From CALBPI01 sp038521865 (GTDB lineage Bacteria > Pseudomonadota > Gammaproteobacteria > Steroidobacterales > Woeseiaceae): a stretch of DNA of 64,000 nt. Where the stretch lies: the NCBI GenBank assembly GCA_038521865.1, contig JBCBKO010000001.1, positions 372,001 through 436,000 on the forward strand, written 5' to 3'. The translations under genes and the position numbers were made by a program. The notes under the pieces were generated by a model, which was not told the origin of the DNA, searched no databases, and was given only the letters and a program-made list of their open reading frames with translations. This document shows, one piece after another, positions 17,661-26,072 of this stretch (positions within the stretch are counted from its first letter, which is position 1; each line of letters starts with the position of its first letter).

Positions 17661-19001
17661 ATGAGTCGTTCAAGCACAGAAAACACGTGGCATCCCGCAA
17701 GCTGGGAAGGCAAGATTGCCCGGCAGATGCCGACCTATCCGGATCAGGAAGGACTTCGCGATGCGGTGTCCCGATTAGCCGCGTTACCGCCACTGGTGAC
17801 TTCCTGGGAAGTCGATAACCTCAAGGCGCGAATTGCAGCAGCCCAACGTGGTGAAGCTTTTGTTCTGCAGGGCGGCGACTGTGCTGAGACCTTCGCAGAG
17901 TGCACCTCGGACAACATTGTCTCGAAGTTGAAGATTTTGCTGCAGATGAGCCTCGTTATGCTCTATGGCATGCAGAAGCCGGTGGTTCGGATTGGTCGAT
18001 TTGCAGGTCAATACGCGAAGCCGCGCTCTGCGGATACTGAAACCCGAGACGGCGTAACGCTGCCGAGTTTCCGGGGTGATCTCGTCAATCGACCTGGTTT
18101 CACCGAAGCGGAGCGAATCCCTGACCCCGAGTTGATCCTGCGCGGTTATGAGCGTTCGGCGCTGACCCTGAATTTCATCCGCGGGTTGGTGGACGGCGGC
18201 TTTGCTGATCTCCACCATCCGGAATACTGGAATCTGGATTGGGTCGATCACTCTCCACTTTCCAAGGAATATCAGAAGGTAACGGACGATATTTCACGTT
18301 CATTAAACTTTTTTGAATCCATTTCAGGTCAGGCAATACACCAGACACGTCGGGCAGAATTCTTTACTGCCCACGAGGGGCTGCACCTGCACTATGAGCA
18401 GGCGCAAACACGACTTCGGCGCGACCGGTGGTACGACCTGACGACGCATTTTCCGTGGATTGGGATGCGCACGGCGATGCTCGACGGCGCGCACGTGGAG
18501 TACTTCCGTGGAATCACGAACCCGATCGGTATCAAGATCGGTCAGGGGATGGATTCGGAGTGGTTGCAGGAGTTGCTTGCGGTCCTTAATCCGTCAAACG
18601 AGGCCGGTCGCATTGTGCTGATCCATCGACTGGGCGCGGGCAACGTCGAGGATCACCTGCCGCGGCTCATTGAGGCGGTCCAGGCAACAGGTAGTCCGGT
18701 ATTGTGGACCTGTGATCCGATGCATGGGAACACGGAGTCGACGGAGGCCGGCTACAAGACCCGGCGTTTTGACAACATCGTTGCGGAAATCGAAGCATCG
18801 TTCAGAGTGCATCAGGCGGCAGGGACTTATCTTGGCGGTGTGCACCTGGAGTTGACGGGCGAGGATGTGACCGAGTGCACCGGCGGTGCGCGAGGACTGA
18901 CCGATGCTGATCTGGCAAGAGCCTATCGGTCCCAGGTCGATCCCCGTTTGAACTACGAGCAGGCGCTCGAGGTCGCGATGCGGATTGCGGGTCTTAAGTG
19001 A
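17661..19001 (+). CDS. class II 3-deoxy-7-phosphoheptulonate (DAHP) synthase
   Basis: First enzyme of the shikimate pathway: joins phosphoenolpyruvate and erythrose 4-phosphate. At 446 aa it is a class II (plant/AroA-II) enzyme. Diagnostic segments are LQGGDCAETF, RIGRFAGQYAKPRS and CDPMHGNT, with the metal-binding Cys in QGGDCAE. The frame is open to TTG 17625, but that codon sits only 3 bp from an AAGGAG, and homologues begin at MSRSSTENTWHPASW. I see no leader peptide rich in Trp, Tyr or Phe upstream. It is divergent from the saccharopine dehydrogenase gene across 201 bp. Confidence 0.95.
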   Translation: MSRSSTENTWHPASWEGKIARQMPTYPDQEGLRDAVSRLAALPPLVTSWEVDNLKARIAAAQRGEAFVLQGGDCAETFAECTSDNIVSKLKILLQMSLVMLYGMQKPVVRIGRFAGQYAKPRSADTETRDGVTLPSFRGDLVNRPGFTEAERIPDPELILRGYERSALTLNFIRGLVDGGFADLHHPEYWNLDWVDHSPLSKEYQKVTDDISRSLNFFESISGQAIHQTRRAEFFTAHEGLHLHYEQAQTRLRRDRWYDLTTHFPWIGMRTAMLDGAHVEYFRGITNPIGIKIGQGMDSEWLQELLAVLNPSNEAGRIVLIHRLGAGNVEDHLPRLIEAVQATGSPVLWTCDPMHGNTESTEAGYKTRRFDNIVAEIEASFRVHQAAGTYLGGVHLELTGEDVTECTGGARGLTDADLARAYRSQVDPRLNYEQALEVAMRIAGLK

Positions 19002-19003
19002 GT

Positions 19004-19585
19004 TCAGTCACGGGCGGGTCGCTTGAGTAGCCGCCAAGCTTCCCGGTCATCAAGCTCATGCCACTCGCCAGGCGCGAGATCGCCCAATTCGAAGGGGCCT
19101 ACAGAGATTCGAACGAGTCGTAGCGTCGGCGCCCCGGCGGCCGCAGTCATCCGTCTGACCTGCCGATTACGGCCTTCATCGATTTGAATTTGTATCCAGT
19201 GCGTCGGAATTGAGGCGCGAAAGCGCACAGGCGGCTTTCGTTCCCACAGCCGAGGTTCATCAATGGGTTGTGCGGAAATGGCCGCGGCAGCGCCATCCTT
19301 GAGCACCAGTCCGTCGACCATTGCTTGGCAGCAGAGGCGGGCCGATGCCTCATCCGCCTCGAGCTGTACCCAGTACGTCTTCGTTTGCTTGTGTCGCGGA
19401 TGTGCCAATCGCGACTGGAGTTGCCCGTCAGAGGTCAACACCAACAACCCTTCGCTATCGTAGTCCAGTCGTCCAGCTGGGTAGACGTTCGGCAAGTCCA
19501 CGTACGCTGCTAGCGTCGACTTGTCGCCATCCGTCGTGAATTGCGACAGAACCCGGAAGGGTTTGTTGAGCAGGACCGTGGGCAC
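19004..19585 (-). CDS. rluE: 23S rRNA pseudouridine(2457) synthase RluE
   Basis: A 193-aa pseudouridine synthase of the RsuA/RluE group without an S4 domain, modifying U2457 of 23S rRNA. The catalytic Asp41 lies in AGRLDYDSEGLL, preceded by LNKPFRVLSQF; the C-terminal EGRNRQVRRM motif is canonical. Its 3' end is 2 bp from the convergent DAHP synthase stop. In E. coli rluE lies between nudJ and icd; here the same genes are spread over about 24 kb. Confidence 0.92.
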   Translation of the reverse strand: MPTVLLNKPFRVLSQFTTDGDKSTLAAYVDLPNVYPAGRLDYDSEGLLVLTSDGQLQSRLAHPRHKQTKTYWVQLEADEASARLCCQAMVDGLVLKDGAAAAISAQPIDEPRLWERKPPVRFRASIPTHWIQIQIDEGRNRQVRRMTAAAGAPTLRLVRISVGPFELGDLAPGEWHELDDREAWRLLKRPARD

Positions 19586-19610
19586 TAGCTGACGAAAAGA
19601 TCTACCTTCA

Positions 19611-21602
19611 TCAAACCAGCTCGGCGTCGGTCATGACTTCGATCAGCGCAGGGCCGTCATGGGCGATGGCCGCGCTCATTGCGTCGTCCAGACCCGATCG
19701 CTCCTTGACACGCAGACCCATACCACCGCAGGCACGAGCAAACGCCGCGAAGCTTGGGTTCACCAGACTGGTTTGCCAGACGGCAAACTCTGCTGCTTTT
19801 TGCTCCTTCGTGATCTTGCCGAGCTCTGCGTTGTTCATGAGCACATGAGTGATGTTCATGTTGTATTTCACTGCAGTGGTGAACTCCATGGCGTACTGCC
19901 CAAATCCACCATCACCGGACACTGAAATCACTTTACGCCCAGCGTAAACCCCATCCTCCTGAGTCGCGGCCCACGCGCCCATCGCCGCCGGGAATGAAAA
20001 CCCGATCGAACCGAGATAGCCGGACATCAATACCCGTTGGTTTCCTGATGGTTCAAAATAGCGCCCAAACGAGTAGGTATTATTGCCAACGTCGACGGCG
20101 ACAATGGCGTCTTCCGGTGCATTTCGGGTGAGTGAATCAAAGAGGGCCGCGGCGGATAGCCCATGCTCGTTGTCCTCACCCAGGCGGCTACGCTTTTCGT
20201 CTCGCCACAAGCGCCAGCGCTCGGCAATTTCTGCCTTCTGATCTATTGCGCCCTGATGCTTCGCCAGGGCTTCAAGCATCTGTTTGGCTGTTACACCCAC
20301 ATCACCCAACACCGGCACGTCAACCGCGTGACGCTTGCCGATACGCATAGGATCGGTATCTACCTGAATGGTCGGTTTGCTCGGGTAAATGCCCGTGTGA
20401 TCCGAAAAGCTCGCCCCGAACACAATCAGAAGATCCGCCTCGTTCATGAACCAGCTTGCGATTGGAGTTCCTGACCGACCCAGTACGCCTGCGGCCAGCG
20501 GATGTTGGTCGGCGATCTGGCCTTTGGCTTTGAAAGTGGTGGCGATCGGTGCGTTGAGAGACTCAGCCAGCTGGATCACGGTGTGCATGCCTTCCAGCGC
20601 GCCATAACCGACGATGATCATGGGTCGTTTGGCAGCACGAATCGCCGCTAACGCCTTGTCCACACTGCCAGGGGCGGGGGCGACGTGCAGATCCGCAACC
20701 CGTCCGGCGGGCGGTTGCACAGACGCACCATCGGGCGCTGGCATCGGCTGTACGTTGTCGGGGAACACCAGATGACCGACGCCACGCTTGTAGATCGCTG
20801 TCTTGATCGCCTGCGACATCAGCAAGGCGTGATCGGACTGTGGGTGCACAGTCTCGGAGAACTCCGCGACGCTCTCAAATGCGGCTTCGAGATCGATATC
20901 CTGAAAGGCATGCACACCAATGACCTGGTCCTGAACCTGGCCAGTCAGGGCGAGTGCCGGTGCGCCGTCGACCTTGGCGTCCCACAGACCGGTCAGCAGG
21001 TTGGTCGCGCCCGGGCCCGCGATGGTCAGCGCAGCGGCGGGTGTGCCCGTCAGTTTGCCGTAGCCAGAAATCGCGAACGCTGCGGCGCCTTCATGCCGAA
21101 TGCCGTAATACGACAGCTTACCCTCGCTTTCGCAGACGCGTAGCGCATCGGCGAGACCGAGATTCGAATGCCCGACCATACCGAACACCGACGTCACACC
21201 CCAATCGACCATCGTCTCGGCCATCAGGTCGGCGACACTGCGTTCGCGCTCAGGTGCGGCAGGTACGGCGACGTAGACCTCGTCACCGCGAATCTCGACG
21301 TCGAACATCTGCTGTCCGGTATCTTCGTGTCCACCGGGCGGTTTGCCGGTCAACGGGTCAAAATCCCAACCGTGCCAGGGACAACGCAGCCAGCATTGAT
21401 CATCAATACCTTTTTCGATGGCTCCTTCACCGAGGGGTCCACCCTGATGCGGGCAGCGGTTGTCCATCGCAGCCCATTGGCCATCGAAATGAACCAAGGC
21501 GAGTGACTGGGTGCCGGCGGTTACTGACTTCACGCGACCGTCAGCAATCTCGTCGATTGTCGCGACTCTGTGCCAAGCGATGTTGGTGGCTTCTTTTGTC
21601 AT
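19611..21602 (-). CDS. Rieske-thiamine diphosphate enzyme fusion (pyruvate oxidase/acetolactate synthase-like)
   Basis: A 663-aa fusion. Residues 1-110 are a Rieske ferredoxin-like domain with Cys50-Pro-His52 and Cys74-Pro-Trp-His77 as [2Fe-2S] ligands, plus an extra Cys70. From about residue 115 a complete TPP enzyme follows: the catalytic glutamate in RHEGAAAFA, the central domain with IIVGYGALEG, and the TPP/Mg motif starting Gly562-Asp-Gly and ending in MNN. No signal peptide, so cytoplasmic. ATG 21602 is chosen because GAGGA lies 8 bp upstream; the frame extends 20 codons further without ribosome site. Substrate unknown (a 2-oxo acid by family). It is divergent from a cytochrome b-Rieske operon. 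Confidence 0.88.
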   Translation of the reverse strand: MTKEATNIAWHRVATIDEIADGRVKSVTAGTQSLALVHFDGQWAAMDNRCPHQGGPLGEGAIEKGIDDQCWLRCPWHGWDFDPLTGKPPGGHEDTGQQMFDVEIRGDEVYVAVPAAPERERSVADLMAETMVDWGVTSVFGMVGHSNLGLADALRVCESEGKLSYYGIRHEGAAAFAISGYGKLTGTPAAALTIAGPGATNLLTGLWDAKVDGAPALALTGQVQDQVIGVHAFQDIDLEAAFESVAEFSETVHPQSDHALLMSQAIKTAIYKRGVGHLVFPDNVQPMPAPDGASVQPPAGRVADLHVAPAPGSVDKALAAIRAAKRPMIIVGYGALEGMHTVIQLAESLNAPIATTFKAKGQIADQHPLAAGVLGRSGTPIASWFMNEADLLIVFGASFSDHTGIYPSKPTIQVDTDPMRIGKRHAVDVPVLGDVGVTAKQMLEALAKHQGAIDQKAEIAERWRLWRDEKRSRLGEDNEHGLSAAALFDSLTRNAPEDAIVAVDVGNNTYSFGRYFEPSGNQRVLMSGYLGSIGFSFPAAMGAWAATQEDGVYAGRKVISVSGDGGFGQYAMEFTTAVKYNMNITHVLMNNAELGKITKEQKAAEFAVWQTSLVNPSFAAFARACGGMGLRVKERSGLDDAMSAAIAHDGPALIEVMTDAELV

Positions 21603-21650
21603 GAGCGCTTCCTCTTGCGTTTCGTCATCCGACCCAGCTTGAGTGCAAAA

Positions 21651-21682
21651 CATGACAAACATTGCATTCGTAATGTTTCATG
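21651..21682. promoter_or_regulatory. near-perfect inverted repeat, candidate operator of the Rieske redox locus
   Basis: In the 172-bp divergent region between the Rieske-TPP gene and the cytochrome b operon, AAACATT (21657-21663) and AATGTTT (21672-21678) form a perfect inverted repeat around an 8-bp spacer. Flanking CATG at both ends (21651-21654 and 21679-21682) extends it, with two extra bases in the left arm. The site is upstream of an extended -10-like TGGTACAAC (21697-21705), so it would cover the -35 zone of the plus operon. The regulator is unknown; a redox-responsive factor is a guess from context. Confidence 0.5.
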
Positions 21683-21733
21683 CCGACTCGGGGTCATGGT
21701 ACAACGCCCGAGGCACGCAAAGGAGAGATGCGC

Positions 21734-21778
21734 GTGGATGACAACGCAAGTAACTTGCAACACGGCGTGACACCGTGA
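21734..21778 (+). CDS. putative 14-codon leader ORF coupled to the next gene
   Basis: A GTG at 21734 stands 8 bp after AGGAG (21721-21725) and opens a reading frame of 14 codons ending in TGA at 21776-21778, which overlaps the GTG start of the 76-aa gene by 4 bp (GTGA). An ATG in the same frame at 21728 is too close to the ribosome site. The downstream GTG has no ribosome site of its own, so translation by re-initiation from this leader is plausible. The peptide (DDNASNLQHGVTP) has no recognisable function. Low certainty; the AGGAG could have another role. Confidence 0.35.
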   Translation: MDDNASNLQHGVTP

Positions 21779-22005
21779 CGTTGGAAACGGCACAGACGTT
21801 AGTTGCGATCGGTGGCGCCTATTTTGGTGTGGGTCTGTTAGTTGCCCTCATCTATGTGTTCGGTGGTGCCGGAAAGATCGACCCTGCTGCGCGTGGGCGC
21901 GGAATGCCACCGAGCGTAAGACTGTTGATTGCCCCCGGGGTGATCGGTCTGTGGCCGCTCATGCTCTATAAACTCGCGGTGCAAAAAGCACCGCCCGTCT
22001 CATGA
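21775..22005 (+). CDS. small two-helix membrane protein of the Rieske-cytochrome operon
   Basis: A 76-aa protein starting at GTG 21775. TM1 is about residues 8-28 (IGGAYFGVGLLVALIYVFGG) and TM2 about 50-67 (LLIAPGVIGLWPLMLYKL), joined by a short basic loop with GRGMPPSVR. No cofactor-binding residues. It overlaps the next tiny gene by 4 bp (ATGA), and the run ends in the cytochrome b-Rieske gene, so it is probably an accessory subunit or assembly factor of that complex. Not recognised as a named family. Confidence 0.7.
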   Translation: MTLETAQTLVAIGGAYFGVGLLVALIYVFGGAGKIDPAARGRGMPPSVRLLIAPGVIGLWPLMLYKLAVQKAPPVS

Positions 22006-22151
22006 AACGCTTCCAGCGGCGTGCTCACGCGGTGGTCTGGCTCCTTGTTGCGCCAACGCTCGCGGTTGTCCTGTGGCTGGGTATCAGCAACCGCCCGGCA
22101 GATCCGATGAATGATGCGTTGCCACCAGCACTCAGCACGGAGGCGCCGTAA
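22002..22151 (+). CDS. 49-aa single-span membrane protein
   Basis: A short gene: ATG 22002, TAA 22149-22151, 49 residues. The N-terminus is basic (MKRFQRRAH), one membrane helix runs from about 10 to 29 (AVVWLLVAPTLAVVLWLGI), and the tail is polar and Pro rich, ending LSTEAP. Its start overlaps the previous stop (ATGA) and its last base is the first base of the cytochrome gene start (TAATG). This tight coupling on both sides is the main reason to believe it. Topology suggests a C-terminus outside the cytoplasm; function unknown. Confidence 0.65.
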   Translation: MKRFQRRAHAVVWLLVAPTLAVVLWLGISNRPADPMNDALPPALSTEAP

Positions 22152-23194
22152 TGTCACATGACTACCAGCGCGTCCAGTGGACGCCGTTCAAGCGGCAATA
22201 TGATCGCTGGATGCTGCTTGGCATGCTGCTCTACCTGGCCGCCTTCATTGCGGTGAGCTTTGTCGCAACGCAGGGCGGTACGCCGAATCCGGTGCAGGTG
22301 CTGATCCGTGCTTTTGGGTCACTGGCGTTTCTCATGTTGACCTTGATTCTTTGTCTCGGTCCTATGGCCCGGCTCACGCCAAGGTTCAAACCTCTGATGT
22401 ACAACCGCCGCCATCTCGGCGTAGCGACTTTCAGCGTTGCCTTTGTGCATGCGGTGCTCGTGGTGTTCTGGTATCACGGATTCGGTGACTTGAATCCACT
22501 GGTTTCGTTGCTGGTGTCCAATCCGCGATACGACAGCATCGCGGGATTCCCATTTGAAAGCCTCGGTCTCGGGGCGTTGCTGATTCTTTTCCTGATGGCA
22601 TCCACCAGTCACGACTTCTGGAATGCCAATCTCGGGCCGGGCGTCTGGAAATGCTTGCACATGGGGGTCTATCTGGCGTTCGTTGCCGTGGTGTCACACG
22701 TTGTGCTCGGCGTGATTCAGTTTGAAAAGCACCCGCTCTACGTCGCGATTCTGCTTAGCGCGGCAGCGGTGGTCGCGTTACTGCACCTGATTACCGGGCT
22801 CAAATATTTCGGTGAAACCCATCCGCCGGCAAATGCGGGCTGGCTGACGGTCGGCAGTACCCAGTCTTTCGAGCAAGGTGGTGCGCGTATCGTTCGACCT
22901 AAGCGGGGCGAAGCGATCGCCGTGTTCTTCCATGACGGTGCGTTCTATGGCGTTTCCAATGTCTGTCGCCATCAGGGCGGGCCGCTCGGGGAGGGTCGGG
23001 TAGTCGATGGATGTATCACCTGCCCATGGCATGGATTTCAGTACCAACTGCACGATGGCCGTTCACCTGCGCCATTTACAGAAAAAGTTGCGACCTATGC
23101 GACACGCATTGATGGTGATGTCGTGTTCGTTAGTGCCACACCGAATCCGCCGGGCACCCAACAGGCGCCGGCCAATCTCGAGGTGACCGCATGA
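22151..23194 (+). CDS. diheme ferric-reductase-like cytochrome b with C-terminal Rieske domain
   Basis: A 347-aa inner-membrane protein. Six hydrophobic segments are visible (about 20-40, 50-72, 89-108, 138-152, 170-190, 196-216). His88 and His100, and His170 and His183, have the spacing expected for two bis-His hemes, as in the ferric reductase/MsrQ/NADPH oxidase superfamily. Residues about 228-335 form a Rieske domain with Cys272-Arg-His274 and Cys291-Pro-Trp-His294. The HQGGPLGEG after the first pair is identical in the divergent Rieske-TPP enzyme. It probably moves electrons between a cytoplasmic donor and heme across the membrane. Direction and partners are inferred. Confidence 0.85.
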   Translation: MSHDYQRVQWTPFKRQYDRWMLLGMLLYLAAFIAVSFVATQGGTPNPVQVLIRAFGSLAFLMLTLILCLGPMARLTPRFKPLMYNRRHLGVATFSVAFVHAVLVVFWYHGFGDLNPLVSLLVSNPRYDSIAGFPFESLGLGALLILFLMASTSHDFWNANLGPGVWKCLHMGVYLAFVAVVSHVVLGVIQFEKHPLYVAILLSAAAVVALLHLITGLKYFGETHPPANAGWLTVGSTQSFEQGGARIVRPKRGEAIAVFFHDGAFYGVSNVCRHQGGPLGEGRVVDGCITCPWHGFQYQLHDGRSPAPFTEKVATYATRIDGDVVFVSATPNPPGTQQAPANLEVTA

Positions 23195-23949
23195 CCGATA
23201 AAGACAAGGCATTTTTTGTGGGGTGGGCCGAACTGCCACCGTCCGACCGTCGTTTTTTCCTGCAGGCTGGCGCGGTACTTTCCATTTCAGCATTAGCTGG
23301 CGCTGCGGGCGTCGCGGCCTTCCAACGCCCCGTCGGTAGCGGCGCGTGGAACCTATCCGAGACCCGGGAGTACCGAGGGATCCTGATGTCATCTCCCTAT
23401 CCGATGCTGCTCACGCGTGACGTATCTGGCGAGCTGCAAACAGCGTTGCTCGTTTGCGAGACCAAATGCGGCGTACAGGCGAGACTGAAAAACCTGGCCG
23501 ATGGTGCAGTGGTGGTTCGCGGCACGCCTATCGTTCGCGGGCCACATGCCATGATCGCGGTGTCGGAGGAGATGGATTGGATTCGAGGCGCTGACGACGC
23601 TTCCGATGTCGATATTATTCGGCCCAAGCCCGTGTCACTCGGAGCGTACACGCTGAACGGCGAGGTGCTCGATACCAAGTGCTGGTTTGGCGCGATGAAT
23701 CCATCCGAGGGCAAGCCTCATAAATCCTGCGCAAGTCTCTGTATTCGCAGTGGTATTCCGCCCGCTTTCTACGTTCGAGATATCCGCGAGCAGAGCGCGC
23801 TGATGATCCTGACTCATCGAGGGCGGGGTTTCGGACCCGAGCTTTTGCCGTTTGTCGCGGACCCCGTTTCGATCCGGGGCACCTTGCAGCAGGTGGGGGA
23901 CTTGTTGATGTTCGATACCAGCGTCGAAGCGATCGAATTTCTCGCCTGA
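23191..23949 (+). CDS. Tat-signal-like Cys/His-rich protein of the Rieske-cytochrome operon
   Basis: A 252-aa protein not recognised by name, overlapping the cytochrome gene by 4 bp. Residues 18-25 (SDRRFFLQ) fit the twin-arginine pattern and precede a hydrophobic stretch (about 26-44), so it is probably Tat-exported or N-terminally anchored with a folded periplasmic domain. Conserved-looking metal or heme candidates are Cys89-x3-Cys93, then Cys164 followed by His177, Cys180 and Cys184 in GKPHKSCASLCIRSGIPP. No CxxCH heme c motif. Tat use suggests a cofactor inserted before export. Likely the redox partner of the cytochrome. Confidence 0.75.
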   Translation: MTDKDKAFFVGWAELPPSDRRFFLQAGAVLSISALAGAAGVAAFQRPVGSGAWNLSETREYRGILMSSPYPMLLTRDVSGELQTALLVCETKCGVQARLKNLADGAVVVRGTPIVRGPHAMIAVSEEMDWIRGADDASDVDIIRPKPVSLGAYTLNGEVLDTKCWFGAMNPSEGKPHKSCASLCIRSGIPPAFYVRDIREQSALMILTHRGRGFGPELLPFVADPVSIRGTLQQVGDLLMFDTSVEAIEFLA

Positions 23950-24070
23950 ATCGATCGGATTTCTGCCTCAAGAGCAGCCTCGCTGCGACCCGGATGCGGT
24001 ACAATGCGGCCGCTTTCGGAACCCGCCGCAACCAGCGGCTTGCGCGTTCCTTGGGGACAAAGGACATCAG
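23950..24070 (+). promoter_or_regulatory. icd upstream region with -10-like TACAAT
   Basis: 121 bp between the Cys-rich protein and icd. TACAAT at 24000-24005 followed by GCGGCCGC resembles the -10 plus GC discriminator seen before tRNA-Gly in this window; no good -35 lies at 16-18 bp. A start near 24012 would leave a leader of about 60 nt. No terminator for the preceding operon is visible. Confidence 0.4.
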
Positions 24071-25403
<1,333 letters not shown>

Positions 25404-25411
<8 letters not shown>

Positions 25412-26072
25412 ATCGCGCCGACAATCGTCTTCATGGTATGACGCTGGCTGCACGGAATGCCCGCGACTCGCGGGCTTTCTCGAGGAAGTTCGAACGAAGC
25501 ATCCCGACTATCATGCGCTGCCGGTTCCACCGTTCGGCGACGACGATGCGCAGTTTCTGATTGTTGGGTTGGCGCCGGGTATGCATGGCGCCAACGCCAC
25601 CGGCCGTGCCTTTACTGGCGACTATGCCGGCGTTTTGCTCTACGAAACCTTGCACACGCTCGGCCTTTGCAGCCGCAGCGAATCCGTCTCGGCTGACGAT
25701 GGTCTGCAGCTGAGCGGCGTCAGGATCACCAATGCGGTGAAGTGCCTGCCACCGCAGAACAAACCCATCGGGTCGGAGATCAATACCTGCAACCGATTTT
25801 TAGCGGCGGAGCTCAGCGCGCTGGCGAGCGGCGGTGTGGTGCTCGCGCTCGGTGGCATTGCGCACAGAGCCATCATCAAGGCTTATGGGTTTCGCCAGGC
25901 AGACTATGTGTTTGGTCACGCCGCAGAGCACGAACTACCGAACGGGATTCGCCTGTTCGATTCCTACCATTGCAGCCGCTACAACACCAATACCCGGCGA
26001 CTGACGCCGGAGATGTTCATGGACGCCATGAGTGCGGCGGCGAGCGCCGCAGGTGTGGGTAGCGCGAGATGA
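25404..26072 (+). CDS. family 5 uracil-DNA glycosylase (UdgB-type)
   Basis: A 222-aa base-excision repair glycosylase. Motif 1 GLAPGMHGAN (residues 55-64) is the family 5 form, which lacks the catalytic Asp of family 1; motif 2 is YHCSRYNTNTRRL. Four cysteines expected for the [4Fe-4S] cluster are visible: Cys16 and Cys19 (GCTECPRL), VKCLPPQNK and NTCNRF. ATG 25404 is chosen because it puts the cysteine pair at the N-terminus and overlaps the icd stop by 8 bp; an upstream in-frame start at 25362 lies deep in icd. uvrC follows with a 4-bp overlap, so two repair genes are coupled. Confidence 0.88.

Noticed and set aside
17606..17818. 70-codon ORF overlapping the DAHP synthase start, as a possible leader peptide
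   Set aside because: It runs far into the synthase gene in another frame, has no run of aromatic codons, and no terminator/antiterminator hairpins are visible.
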